64,000 bases of DNA from the NCBI GenBank assembly GCA_905236065.1, contig CAJONZ010000095.1:1-64000 (forward strand), given 5' to 3'. Positions 9,755 through 20,600 of this stretch are shown piece after piece (positions within the stretch are counted from its first letter, which is position 1; each line of letters opens with the position of its first letter). The position numbers and the translations under genes were made by a program. Origin of the DNA: an uncultured Bacteroidaceae bacterium (GTDB lineage: Bacteria > Bacteroidota > Bacteroidia > Bacteroidales > Bacteroidaceae). The notes below the pieces were generated by a model. It was given only the letters and a program-made list of their open reading frames with translations. It had not been told where the DNA came from and did not search any database.

Positions 9755-12712
9755 ATGGCTAAAATGGCAAATGTGGGTTTCCTGCAACGGGTCGCAGAAG
9801 ATTTGAGGGAGGTCTTTGGCGGCGATTACTCGGACTTGACGGTGGTGTTCCCGAACAAGCGGGCCAGCCTGTTTATGAATGACTGCTTGGCAGCGTCGGG
9901 CGATGGCAGGCCGATGTGGACGCCAGAGTATGTAACCATCAGCGACATTTTCAGTCGGTTGAGCGATCTCATGGTGGCCGACCCGCTGTATCTGGTCTGC
10001 CGTCTGCATGAGGTGTATTGCCAAGTGACGGGAAGCCGAGAGACGCTGGACCGTTTCTATGCCTGGGGCGAACTACTGCTGAGTGATTTCGATGACATTG
10101 ACAACAATCTGGTTGATGCGGAGAAGTTGTTTGCCAACATCGCCGACCTTGACGACCTGACGGGCTATGACTATATGACGGAGGAACAGCGCAGGGCTAT
10201 CCATCAGTTTTTCACCTCGTTCCGCCGTGATGAGAAAACGGAGTTGAAGGAGCGTTTCCAGTCGGTGTGGAAATGTCTGTTCTCGGTCTATACGGAGTTT
10301 CGCCGTGTGTTGCTGTGTGAGCGGAAGGCATACGGCGGCATGTTGAAGCGCCAGGTGACGGAGCAACTCAAGCAGTGTCCGGAGGAGTGTGCCCGGCGGT
10401 TGGACACCCGTTGTTTCGCAATTGTGGGTTTCAACGTACTGAACGAGACGGAGAAGCAGCTTTTCCGCTTCCTTGGTATGGAGCGGGAAACCCTGTTCTA
10501 CTGGGACTACGACGATGCCTACATCGACTACGAAGCCGGTACGTTCATCAACGAGAACAAACGCCTGTTTCCCAACCGTTTTGCTGGACGTGGGTATTAC
10601 GACAATTTCCGTACCGACAAGGAGAAGCACATAACTTTTGTGTCTTCTCCCACGGAAGATGCACAAAGCCGCTATATTGCCCAATGGTTGCAGTCGGCAG
10701 ATGTTTCCATCGATAACCGAACGGCCATCGTACTTTGTAACGAGAAAATCCTGAATTCCGTCCTGCACTCTATTCCTCCGATGGTGGAGGGGGAGTCCGT
10801 GTTGTTGAACGTGACGATGGGATTCCCCTTGACCGACACACCTGTTTTCAGTTTCTTGTCGGTTTTGCTTGATTTGCAAACGCACGGACGAACCACGTCG
10901 GGCCGTTGGCGCTACAGCCATGTAGCTGCCGTCCTTCGCCATCCCTACACAGAGTGGCTCTCAGAGGGGGCTTCCACGGAGTTGTTGGCATTGCTCAACA
11001 AAAAATCCATCCTTTTCCCTGATGACGAATTACTGCGTGAAAACGAGACGCTTGCCGATATTTTTATACCTTGCGGGGAGGCTGCCGAGCTGCCAGCCTA
11101 CCTGACGAAATTGATAGAGCGTTTGGGAACGATGGCTTCCGACCATCCGCTTTTTGCCGAATCGGTCTATCAGGCCCATGCCCTTGTCTGCCGCATCCGT
11201 TCCATTCAGGAGACGTTGCCAGGTTTCAAGGTCAGCAAGGACACGTTCTGCCGTTTGCTCAAACAGCTATTGCGTAGCAAGACCATCCCCTTCCATGGTG
11301 AGCCCGCCGTGGGGCTACAGATTATGGGACTGCTGGAGACTCGCAACCTGGATTTCGACAATGTGTTGATGCTTTCCGTCAACGAGGGGCAGTTGCCACG
11401 AGTATCGATGAACAACACGTTCATTCCCTATACACTCCGCAGTCTGCACGGCATGACCACCATTGAAAAGCAGACGAGCCTCTATGCCTATTATTTCTAC
11501 CGCTTGTTACAGCGTGCCCGGAATATCACGCTGATGTACAACAGTTCGACCGAAGGATTGAACCGAGGCGAGATGTCCCGCTTCATGATGCAGTTGCAAA
11601 TTGAGGCCGACCGTCTGTTTGCTCCCAACGTGCAAATCGAACTGAAAACGCTGGTAGCCGGCAGTGGTATTTTGCCGAACGTGCCGCTTGACGTGGCCAA
11701 GGGACCAGATGTTTTGGAAAGACTGCACCGACGTTTCGACCTTGCCTACGAAGCTGCCTACAGTGCGGCACACAACGGGGCAAAGATGACGCTCAGTCCA
11801 TCGGCCATCAACGATTATCTGGATTGTCGTCGTCGGTTTTATCTGAAATATGTGATGGGGCTGAAGGTCGATGACGAACTGACAGACGACGTGGACGATG
11901 CCATGTTCGGTACCTTGCTGCACGATTGCATGGAAAGAATCTATCGTCCCTGTGTGGGAAGGCAGGTACAAAGCCAATACTTGCTCAACCTGGCAGACGA
12001 TCCAGAGAAAATCGCTGCCCTGGTCGATGAAGCATTTGCCGTGAACGTCTTCAAGACTGTCCCCCAAGCCCGGAACCTCCCCTACAATGGACACCAATTG
12101 CTCAACCGACACGTCCTGATTACATACGTCAGGAGACAGTTGCGGTTCGATGCCCTGTCGTGTCCTTTCACTCTTTTGGGCGTGGAGCGGCCAGCCTATT
12201 CGGTGCTGAAGGTTCCTTCTGCCGAGGGCGATTTCTCTGTACGTATCGGTGGCATCATCGACCGCTATGAGCAAATTAACGATGCCGTCCAGACGGGGCT
12301 TCCCGGCCAAGACCGCATTCGGGTCGTTGACTATAAGACCAGCAGCACGGCTCAGACGGCAACCTCCCTACAGCAGCTTTTCGATCCCGATGCCAAGAAA
12401 CGTTCCCACCACTGGCTACAGGCTTATTACTATTGTGACGTGTTGACCGACACGGCCACTTTGCCCGTCTATCCCCTGTTGATGTATGTGAAGAATGCGC
12501 CTTCCAAGCGGACGTTTGCCTGTCTGATGGACAAAGAAGTCATTACGGATTTCAAGTCACAGCTGAAGGCTGAATACCATGAGCGGTTGCAGACGGTCAT
12601 TCAGGAGATTTTCACTGCGGAAAACACGTTCTTGCCCACGGAGAATCGAGACCAATGCCTCTTCTGCGACTTTAAAAATGTTTGTCCCACTCAAAATGTT
12701 GGAAGTCTTTGA
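9755..12712 (+). CDS. PD-(D/E)XK nuclease family protein (AddB-like)
   Basis: VVFPNKRASLFMND, LMLSVNEGQLPR, C-terminal nuclease IRVVDYKTSS and CLFCDFKNVCP cysteine cluster. Confidence 0.85.
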   Translation: MAKMANVGFLQRVAEDLREVFGGDYSDLTVVFPNKRASLFMNDCLAASGDGRPMWTPEYVTISDIFSRLSDLMVADPLYLVCRLHEVYCQVTGSRETLDRFYAWGELLLSDFDDIDNNLVDAEKLFANIADLDDLTGYDYMTEEQRRAIHQFFTSFRRDEKTELKERFQSVWKCLFSVYTEFRRVLLCERKAYGGMLKRQVTEQLKQCPEECARRLDTRCFAIVGFNVLNETEKQLFRFLGMERETLFYWDYDDAYIDYEAGTFINENKRLFPNRFAGRGYYDNFRTDKEKHITFVSSPTEDAQSRYIAQWLQSADVSIDNRTAIVLCNEKILNSVLHSIPPMVEGESVLLNVTMGFPLTDTPVFSFLSVLLDLQTHGRTTSGRWRYSHVAAVLRHPYTEWLSEGASTELLALLNKKSILFPDDELLRENETLADIFIPCGEAAELPAYLTKLIERLGTMASDHPLFAESVYQAHALVCRIRSIQETLPGFKVSKDTFCRLLKQLLRSKTIPFHGEPAVGLQIMGLLETRNLDFDNVLMLSVNEGQLPRVSMNNTFIPYTLRSLHGMTTIEKQTSLYAYYFYRLLQRARNITLMYNSSTEGLNRGEMSRFMMQLQIEADRLFAPNVQIELKTLVAGSGILPNVPLDVAKGPDVLERLHRRFDLAYEAAYSAAHNGAKMTLSPSAINDYLDCRRRFYLKYVMGLKVDDELTDDVDDAMFGTLLHDCMERIYRPCVGRQVQSQYLLNLADDPEKIAALVDEAFAVNVFKTVPQARNLPYNGHQLLNRHVLITYVRRQLRFDALSCPFTLLGVERPAYSVLKVPSAEGDFSVRIGGIIDRYEQINDAVQTGLPGQDRIRVVDYKTSSTAQTATSLQQLFDPDAKKRSHHWLQAYYYCDVLTDTATLPVYPLLMYVKNAPSKRTFACLMDKEVITDFKSQLKAEYHERLQTVIQEIFTAENTFLPTENRDQCLFCDFKNVCPTQNVGSL

Positions 12713-13430
12713 CTGTTTTCCAACGCCCGCCCCAGGTGAAGCCTGCCTCGGTGAATAGCTTGTAGGCCAAATCCTTGTCGTCAATTTTGTAGGGAAAATC
12801 CTTGCTGCGGTTGCAGTATTCAGCGGCGTTTCCCGGCTGTACATACAACTGGCCGTTTTTCTGTTTTTTATAATAAGGATTGTAGAGCGGATTAAGGTCA
12901 ACCGCCAGTCCGAGGGCATGTTTCGAGAGTTTCTTTCCACCGGAAATGCCCCGGAAACAAAAGCATGAGGTGTTGTTGTCCCGCATCTGTCGCTCGTCGT
13001 CTGCATCATACACATCGGGGAGTACCATGCGCTGAATGGGGTAGTGGTTGTCGTACAGAACCCTGAATATCTCTGTCAGCTGTTTTGCAATTCGTCGGTT
13101 GCAAACCATTTCGCCCAAATGAACCTTCTGGTCATAGTCCCAATGCAATACCCGGAGTAGCCGCAGGTCGTCCCTTCCGATGTACGGATTCTCCCTGTAA
13201 GTTTTTCCCTGCATTCCCGCCCAGACAGCATCGGGTACAGGCATTGCAGTGAAACACTTTTCCAGCCCATATTCCTCCACGGCCTCCTGCGACACCGTCC
13301 CTCCTGCTTTCCACATTTGCAGGATGGCCACTTCCGTCATGGCTTTTGCCGTATGTCGGGATTGGGCTGTCATGTTGCCGACGTGGCAGGAAAGCAGGAA
13401 CAATAAAAGAAGAATGTATTTAATTCTCAT
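12672..13430 (-). CDS. M15-family (D-Ala-D-Ala carboxypeptidase-like) secreted protein
   Basis: Signal peptide; SKHALGLAVDLNPLYNPYY and TWGGRWKTVKDFQHFEW motifs. Confidence 0.85.
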   Translation of the reverse strand: MRIKYILLLLFLLSCHVGNMTAQSRHTAKAMTEVAILQMWKAGGTVSQEAVEEYGLEKCFTAMPVPDAVWAGMQGKTYRENPYIGRDDLRLLRVLHWDYDQKVHLGEMVCNRRIAKQLTEIFRVLYDNHYPIQRMVLPDVYDADDERQMRDNNTSCFCFRGISGGKKLSKHALGLAVDLNPLYNPYYKKQKNGQLYVQPGNAAEYCNRSKDFPYKIDDKDLAYKLFTEAGFTWGGRWKTVKDFQHFEWDKHF

Positions 13431-13456
13431 GTTGCAAAGTTACGATAGTTCGGTCA

Positions 13457-13540
13457 TTTTAACTTTCAGCTTTTAACTTTTAACTTGAAAAATCTTCTTT
13501 TTGTTCAACTTTTAACTTTTAACTTTTAATTTTTAACTTG
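13457..13540. repeat. Two 7-bp-period TTTTAAC arrays, each ending in AACTTGAAAA
   Basis: TTTTAAC/T starts at 13457, 13471, 13478 and 13510, 13517, 13524, 13531. Confidence 0.85.
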
Positions 13541-13573
13541 AAAAGCTGTATTTTTGCGGCAAAGTCTGACACT

Positions 13574-15871
13574 ATGATGAGGAAATACTTCGTATCGTTG
13601 CTGTCCCTTTGTCTTTGGGGACTTTCGCAGACCGTTTCTGCCGAGGGCGAAACCTTCACCGTCTGTGCGCTGAATGTAGATGGACTTCCCAAGAAAATCT
13701 TGACCATCGACGTGAACCCCGATGGACCGGGCTCTGAGGGCACAAGGCTCATCAGCAGCTATCTCGCGGGAAAGAACTACGACCTGATAGGTCTGAGTGA
13801 GGATTTCAACTATCATAGTTCCCTGCTATCCTGCCTGGAGAATTACAATTCCGGCACGTGGCGTGGGGCTATTGATTTTGGCTCCATCGCACCCGGCCTG
13901 TTCGACAATCAGCAGTTGGACACCGACGGCCTGGGATTCCTTTGGAAAGAAGGCTATACCGTTGGCCAGGAGCGTTGGGTAGCCTGGGAACACACCCACG
14001 GCAAGTTTGCCGACGGATTCGACGAAAACGTGAAGAAGGGCTACCGCTACTACTCCGTGACCCTGCCGGGTGGTTCGCAGATTGATGTCTATGTCCTTCA
14101 CATGGATGCCGAGACCGGCGCTGAGGACAATTCTGCCCGCGAGACGCAGATTGTCCAGCTGGCCGACGAGATTATCAGTAACAAAAACGGGCGTCCGAAG
14201 TTGGTGATTGGCGACACGAATTGCCGTTACACACGCGACCCGCTGAAGACGAAGTTCATTGATGCCATTAACACTCAGTCCCTCTATTCTATTAAAGATG
14301 TGTGGGTGGAGTACATGCGTAATGGCAGCTATCCCACCTATGGCGGCGCTGCCTTGACTAACACCTCTCAGGGGCACAACAGCCCGAACAACGAGGTCGT
14401 TGACAAAATATTCGTCCTCAATCCTGCCTATGGCATCCAGCTTTCGCTCAAGGAAATGCGCCTTGATGAGGACTATGTCAACGAAGCCGGTGAAATGCTG
14501 GGCGACCACTATCCCCTTGTGGCCACTTTTGAAGTCAAAGGCAGTGACACCCGTCCCACCGAGGCGAAGGACTTCTGGCTGGGTGAAAACGAACTGCCCA
14601 GCGGAGCCCGCCGCTATCTTTACAATGTGGGTTCGGGCCTCTTCCTTCATCAGGACGGCACCCTCGTTGCTTCTGCCGACAATGCCAGCGTCTGGAGCCT
14701 TTGGGGCGATGGCGACCAACGAACCATCTCCACTGATGACGGCTACCGTTTGGTGCTCGACTACAACTTGAAGCGCTTCACCTACCGCTGCTACACACAG
14801 ACGGGTTCTGGCGCAACCACGTTCGGTCTCACCGCCGGATGGTCACGCGGCGATGCCTACAAATTCAAGGCCAGCAGCCATTATGTAAACGTGGAGTGGA
14901 ACGACAACTACTCGCTCGATGCCGGTGCAGGCTATGAATCCGACCTGAGCGACTGGCTCCTGATTTCAGAACAGCAGAAACTGACATACGAAAACTATGT
15001 CAACGCCTTCAACGATGCCAGCATCTATGCTGATTGGGTATTGCCTATTCAATACACCGACCGACTGAAGACAGCCATTTCCACGCCCGTCAACTATTCC
15101 AATGCACAGACCGTGACCAACGAGATTCGCTCCGTCATTACTTCCATCCGGGAGTTCCTTGCCAGTTGCGGAAAAGAGAAGGAGGTCACAGGGCGTATCA
15201 AGAATCCTTCGTTCGAAAACATTTCCATCGTGAAGAAATTGGGTGAGACCGAAAACGGAGAGAACTACAACGTCTATGGCTGGACGGTTTCCCAGCCCGG
15301 TGAGGCCGACGAGGCTTTCACGCCTTGGGAGAATGAGCAGAATGGCAATGGCCGCTATTTCACGGGCATGGATGGCTCACACATCTTCAATGCCTGGTCG
15401 GGTGGTGGCTATGGCACATTCTATTGCAAGCAGGAAATCACCATTCAGCAGGATGGTTGTTACGTCCTTTCTGCTGTTGTGGCTTCTGGCGGTGACCCCG
15501 AGGGTGACACGCAGGTACGCCTTTTCTTCGGCGGCGTCAGCCAGCGCTCAGGCACTTTGACCGATCGCACACAGGGCGTTCCCCTTCAGCTCTACACCTA
15601 TTGCAAGAAGGGCAAATACGTCATAGGCATTGAGTCCAATCAGTGGTTCAAGGCTGACAATTTCCAGCTCTTCCAGCTCACCGAGCCACGTGCCGTCAAA
15701 GGCGACATCAATGGTGACGGCATCGTCACTCTCGCCGACGTCACCCTCCTCCTCGATGTCTATCTTGGCAAGGTGGCCCCGCTTTCAAACATCGATGTCA
15801 CGGGTAACGGCATTTTCGACCTCTCCGACATTATCGCCGCAGTGAACCTCTACCTGAAAGCTAATAAATGA
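13574..15871 (+). CDS. Secreted endonuclease/exonuclease/phosphatase-family protein with C-terminal dockerin-like domain
   Basis: Signal peptide; FTVCALNVDGLP, LVIGDTNCRYT, GDHYPLVATFE; C-terminus GDINGDGIVTLADVTLLLDVYLG...IDVTGNGIFDLSDIIAAVNLYL. Confidence 0.85.
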   Translation: MMRKYFVSLLSLCLWGLSQTVSAEGETFTVCALNVDGLPKKILTIDVNPDGPGSEGTRLISSYLAGKNYDLIGLSEDFNYHSSLLSCLENYNSGTWRGAIDFGSIAPGLFDNQQLDTDGLGFLWKEGYTVGQERWVAWEHTHGKFADGFDENVKKGYRYYSVTLPGGSQIDVYVLHMDAETGAEDNSARETQIVQLADEIISNKNGRPKLVIGDTNCRYTRDPLKTKFIDAINTQSLYSIKDVWVEYMRNGSYPTYGGAALTNTSQGHNSPNNEVVDKIFVLNPAYGIQLSLKEMRLDEDYVNEAGEMLGDHYPLVATFEVKGSDTRPTEAKDFWLGENELPSGARRYLYNVGSGLFLHQDGTLVASADNASVWSLWGDGDQRTISTDDGYRLVLDYNLKRFTYRCYTQTGSGATTFGLTAGWSRGDAYKFKASSHYVNVEWNDNYSLDAGAGYESDLSDWLLISEQQKLTYENYVNAFNDASIYADWVLPIQYTDRLKTAISTPVNYSNAQTVTNEIRSVITSIREFLASCGKEKEVTGRIKNPSFENISIVKKLGETENGENYNVYGWTVSQPGEADEAFTPWENEQNGNGRYFTGMDGSHIFNAWSGGGYGTFYCKQEITIQQDGCYVLSAVVASGGDPEGDTQVRLFFGGVSQRSGTLTDRTQGVPLQLYTYCKKGKYVIGIESNQWFKADNFQLFQLTEPRAVKGDINGDGIVTLADVTLLLDVYLGKVAPLSNIDVTGNGIFDLSDIIAAVNLYLKANK

Positions 15872-15887
15872 AGCCTGAAGAAGTCCT

Positions 15888-16370
15888 TTAATCTTTCACG
15901 AGCAGGACGACGGCGTAGGCGCTGATGCCCTCTTCACGGCCTGTGAAGCCGAGGTGTTCGGTGGTAGTGGCTTTGATGGAGACGGCATCGGGGTCGAGAT
16001 TCATGACCTGGGCCAAGGTGGCTTGCATTTGGGGAATGTGCGGGTTCATCTTGGGACGCTCGGCGCAAATGGTGGCATCGATGTTGTTGATGCGGTAGCC
16101 TTTCTGGGCAACGATTTCTACAGTTTTACGCAGGAGAATCTTGGAGTCGATGTTCTCATACTCATTGCCTTTCTTGGGCGGAAAATGGTAGCCGATATCA
16201 CGCATGTTGGCAGCACCGAGGATGGCGTCGCAGATGGCGTGGATGAGTACGTCGGCATCGCTGTGGCCGAGAAGCCCCAGGGTGTGTTCAAGTTTGATGC
16301 CGCCAATCCAGAGTTCGCGGCCTGGTGTGAGTTGATGGACGTCGTAGCCCATCCCAATACGTAGGGTCAA
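15888..16370 (-). CDS. ispF: 2-C-methyl-D-erythritol 2,4-cyclodiphosphate synthase
   Basis: MTLRIGMGYDVHQL...LLGHSDADVLIHAICDAILGAA...DIGYHFPP. Confidence 0.97.
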   Translation of the reverse strand: MTLRIGMGYDVHQLTPGRELWIGGIKLEHTLGLLGHSDADVLIHAICDAILGAANMRDIGYHFPPKKGNEYENIDSKILLRKTVEIVAQKGYRINNIDATICAERPKMNPHIPQMQATLAQVMNLDPDAVSIKATTTEHLGFTGREEGISAYAVVLLVKD

Positions 16371-16453
16371 AGGAGTAGAATGTTAAAAGTGAAAAATGGA
16401 ATCTTGCTCAGCAGGCATCCTCTCTCGCCCTAAAAAGGGAAGAGGGGTTGTTT

Positions 16454-17632
16454 TTATCTTCTTTTTCCTAACAGGTCCTTGATGCCGTCCATGTCGAAGG
16501 AGAGGGAGAGACGGACGGTCTGGTCGAGTGGGTTTGACTGTGCGGTGGAAATGACGTAGCTGGCATCGATAGCGAAGACGGACATCTTGAAGCCGGCACC
16601 GACGGTGAAGTATTTACGGTTACCTTTGTTGGGGTGTTCGTAGTGGTAGCCGCCACGCACGAAGAATTGGTTGTTGTAGGAGTATTCCAAGCCGGCTGAC
16701 CACTGGATTTCCTGAAGCTCTTCCTTGAATCCGTTCGGTGCGTCGCTGAAGGACTTGAAAATGCCGGTGATGGATGAAACGTTGTAGTAACCTTCGCCTT
16801 CAAGCCATGCGCGATAGCCAGAGTAGTCCTCACTGCCTGCGCCAGTGGCTTCGATGTATTGTTCGAAGGTGGGGCGGGTGGGAACGAGCAGTTTGTTTGC
16901 GTCGGCTGCGATGGTGAGGGTGTTATACTCGTCGAAGGGAATGAGGAAGGAGAGTCCGAGACGGAGGTTGGTGGGCAGGAATTCGCTGGTGTTTCCTTCG
17001 TCATAGGATATTTTACTGCCGATGTTGCTGATGTTGAGTCCCCAACCGAGCTGACATTCGCGGCTGCCGAGGTTGAGGTAGCCGTTGTGGTAGATAGAGA
17101 TGTCGGCGGAGAAGGCGTTGGCGGGTGTGATGCCATCGTCGTTCCATCCGAGGTCGCTGCGGATGTAGCGGAGGGCTACGCCTGCGGAGAAGGTCTCACT
17201 GAGCATACGGGAGTAGGCTATGTCGAAGGCCATTTCGTAGGGCTTGATGGTGAGGTCGTCGGTGGCAATGACTTCGCCGAGCGAGAAGTAGCGGAGGGAT
17301 GCGGAGAGGGCATCGTATTCACCCAGGCGGTAGTAACCGTTGATGTTGGCGAGGGCGATGTCGTTGACCAGTCGGCGCAACCACGGTGTGTAGTTGAAGG
17401 AGATACCCGCACGGCTGATGCAGAAAGGATATTTTGCGGGGTTCCAGTATTGTGAGTTGACGTCGGGGTCGGTGGCTCCACCCACGTCGCCCAGTCCACC
17501 GCCTCGTGCGTCGGGGGCGATGGCAAGTGAGGTGACTCCGTAGTTTACGGGGTTGAGCTGGTTCTTTGTGTCTTGGGCTTTTGCCGTGGTGAGTGTGAGC
17601 AGCAAGACTGCTATTAAAATGAGTTTTTTCAT
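16454..17632 (-). CDS. porV: T9SS outer-membrane protein PorV
   Basis: NPVNYGVTSLAIAPDARGGGLGDVGGATDPDVNSQYWNPAKYPF...; directly downstream of porU. Confidence 0.92.
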   Translation of the reverse strand: MKKLILIAVLLLTLTTAKAQDTKNQLNPVNYGVTSLAIAPDARGGGLGDVGGATDPDVNSQYWNPAKYPFCISRAGISFNYTPWLRRLVNDIALANINGYYRLGEYDALSASLRYFSLGEVIATDDLTIKPYEMAFDIAYSRMLSETFSAGVALRYIRSDLGWNDDGITPANAFSADISIYHNGYLNLGSRECQLGWGLNISNIGSKISYDEGNTSEFLPTNLRLGLSFLIPFDEYNTLTIAADANKLLVPTRPTFEQYIEATGAGSEDYSGYRAWLEGEGYYNVSSITGIFKSFSDAPNGFKEELQEIQWSAGLEYSYNNQFFVRGGYHYEHPNKGNRKYFTVGAGFKMSVFAIDASYVISTAQSNPLDQTVRLSLSFDMDGIKDLLGKRR

Positions 17633-17653
17633 ATATTGCGTTATTTGTTCCTT

Positions 17654-20600
17654 TTATTTTTCCCTTCCGAACACGATGAATTTCTTGGCGATGCGGTCTT
17701 CGTCGCCGTCGGCAGTGGAGAGGCCCACGCGGGCTATGTAGATGCCGGGCGGAACGAGGCCGAGGCTGTTGGTAATGTTCCAGTCGAACTCGTAGTAGTC
17801 GTCAATGTTCTCTTCGCCCTTGAGAGAGTAGGTGTAGTGTTGCTTTCCGTTCGTGTCGAAGATGTTGAGGCTGACGTTGATGATGGAGCCTTTGCGGTTG
17901 CTATATACACGGAAGGTGGCTTTCTCGCGGACGGGGCCGCAGATTTGCAGGTGAGCGACCTCGGGTTTGAGTCCGGGAACGACGTTAAAGGTGAGGGTGA
18001 TGCACCCCATGTTGTTGAGTACGTCGAAGGCGCGGATGAGCATGGTGTGCTGTCCTTCCTCCAATTCGGGGATGCTGAAGCCCACGGTGCCGTCGGCATA
18101 GCCGCCTGTGGTGGGCTTGAAGTAGCCGTTGAGGATATATGTTTTCTGTTCGTCGTTGTCGATGATGATTTCGATGTCATGTCCCAGTCCGTTGCCGGTG
18201 GTGTTGATGCCGTCGTCGTCGTGGAGGGTCATGAAGAGGTAGGGGGTCTCGTTGACGTCGTCGCCGTCGTAAAAGTCTTCTTGATTGAGCCAGGCCGTGA
18301 TGGTTGGGCCGTTGCCGTTTTGCACGTAGTTGCCTGTGCCGCCGACGAGAAAGTCAGTGCTGTAGCCCTGTGCCTCATGGATGCCGTTGTTGGCATAAAG
18401 GCTGATGAGGCCGTTCTCGTTGCTATAATTGATGTCGAGCGGCACGGGGAAAGAGAAGGAGAATTGGCCGCCTGTGACGTTTTCGGAGCCTATGAAGAGG
18501 GTGCGGGTGCGGTCTTTATAGACCATCGCCGTGTCGGTGCTGGTGGTGTTTCGGTTGCACTTGATGGTTTCGATATTGTCATAGACGATAGGTTCCACGG
18601 TGCCGGTGTAGTCGTTGACAGGGTTTCCGTTCTCATCCTCAATGTGTCCGCTGACGGTGACGACGCTGCCGGCACTCAGGAGCGGCTGGTTGTTGGCATC
18701 GATGGTTGCTCCGTTGATTTTATCGACCTTTACGTTGTAGGTTGGCGCAGCCAGTGTGATGGCAGGGTCGCCAATGAGGATGTAGTGTGTCTTGTTCAGT
18801 GCGTCGCGGTTGCTGATGTTGGTGTTGCTGGCGATTTCGGCCTTTGCCAGGGTCAGTGCCTCGCCGATGGTGTTGCGTCGCCCCTTTGCGTCACGTCCCA
18901 AGAGATATTTCATGAAGTGGCGGTTGAGGATGCGGTTTTGGGTGGAATAGACTGTGCGGGCAGTGCCGACGAAGCCCATGGCTGCACCTCGTTTGTTGAA
19001 GACGGCTTCCGTGCCCAGCGATTCTTTGTTCATGTCGAAGGGGATGACGTCGCAGGCTGCGGTGAACCACAGCGGAAGGTTTTGCGACGACCATTTCTGG
19101 AAGTTTTCGGTCTTCAGCACGGCCTCGTGTGAAAGCAGGGAGGCAGCGCCGTGGCCGGTGTAGTTCATGACCAACGCACCGTCGTGCATGGTCTTGTTGA
19201 CTTCTTCAAGCACGGCGGGGTAGGAACTACCGGTGGAGGTCTTTTCGAGGGGGTAGTGGTCCCAGTAGATTTTCTTGTAGCGGTATTTGGGATAGCGCTG
19301 TTGGACCTCGTTGATGACGATTTCCGCATCGTTCATGTGGATGTTCTGGTCGCCGTCGTCTCCCAGGAAGCAGATGGTGTTCTTCCACGCCCCTGTTTTT
19401 TCATTATTAATATATTTGATGAGTTTGTTGACCACGTTAGTGGCTGTGCTGCTATTGGTGACGGGCAGACGGCCCACGCCTATCTGTGCGCCCTCCTTGA
19501 TGGGGTTGCTGCCTTTGCCATCGGCCAACAGACCGAAATACTCTTCACAAATGTAGCTTTCGGTCGTGGAAACGGAGTTGTCAGACTCATAGGCAAGCAG
19601 ATAGTCAGCTTGTGACTTTCGTTTCATGTTGGGTGTGATAAGGCGGTTGTCCCAGTAGCAGGCACCGAAAAGGAGCAGGTTGCGGGGTGCAACGCCGCCT
19701 TCCGCGTTTGCACGGTCATAGAGCATTTTCATGAAGCGGCGGTAGGCCGTGGCGTCGGGGGTGCCGGATGAAAACTCGTTGTAAATCTGGTCGGCACGAA
19801 CGACGAGGCAACTCATTCCTTCCTTGGCGGCATGGGCATCTGCCAGCTGTTGTGCCTGTGTCGTGTAGCTGTTGCTTTCGGGCACGATGATGACAAACTC
19901 GATGTTTCGGTAGCGATGGAGGTCTTGGTTGGGAATCTCCGCTACGTATTCAGGTTCAGGGAAAGAGGAATTGATGTTGACCGCAACGTATTCGTCGCTG
20001 CCAGCGTTGACGAGATGGGCCACATAGTTGGAGCCGGAGAGTGAACCTGCCTGTTCGCAAGTGAGTGCGGGCGAGGTGACTTTCCATACTTTCGTGTCGC
20101 TTTGTGCGCCTGCAATCGTCGCCGTGTAATTATAGTTGTTCTGTGTGCGGAATGCCAGATAGGAAAGGCCGCTGAGGTTGAGGTTGCGGGTATAGCAGCC
20201 ACGGATGTAGTCCAGGTGTCCCACGGTGGTGGTCGATGATGCCCGGTGGGTCAGGGTGACATTGGCCGTGCTGCCGTAGTTGTTGGACACGTTGACATTT
20301 GTGCTGTTTACCCGTGCGCTGTTGTAACTGGCGGGTTCCGTGTAGGTCTTGGTAGCCAGGCTGTTGCCGTTGACAGCCACGTTCAGGGTCGAGACTCCTG
20401 TCGAGGCGTATTGCACGTAGAGGTAGAGGGAACCGTCGGTAATGCCCGGCGTGTTCAGTGTGTAGGTGCGGTTGCTGTTGGCCGCAAAGGCGTATTCCTC
20501 AAAGAAGGTGCGTCCGGCATTGATGAATGAGAACTCGTCGTTGTCAATCAGCGTATGTTCCGGGAAGGTGGTTGTCTGGTGCGTGGGTGTCGTCGTGGGA

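Noticed and set aside
17636-19132. 498-aa plus-strand ORF
   Set aside because: Fully antisense to porU; low-complexity V/D/G-rich translation typical of a shadow ORF.
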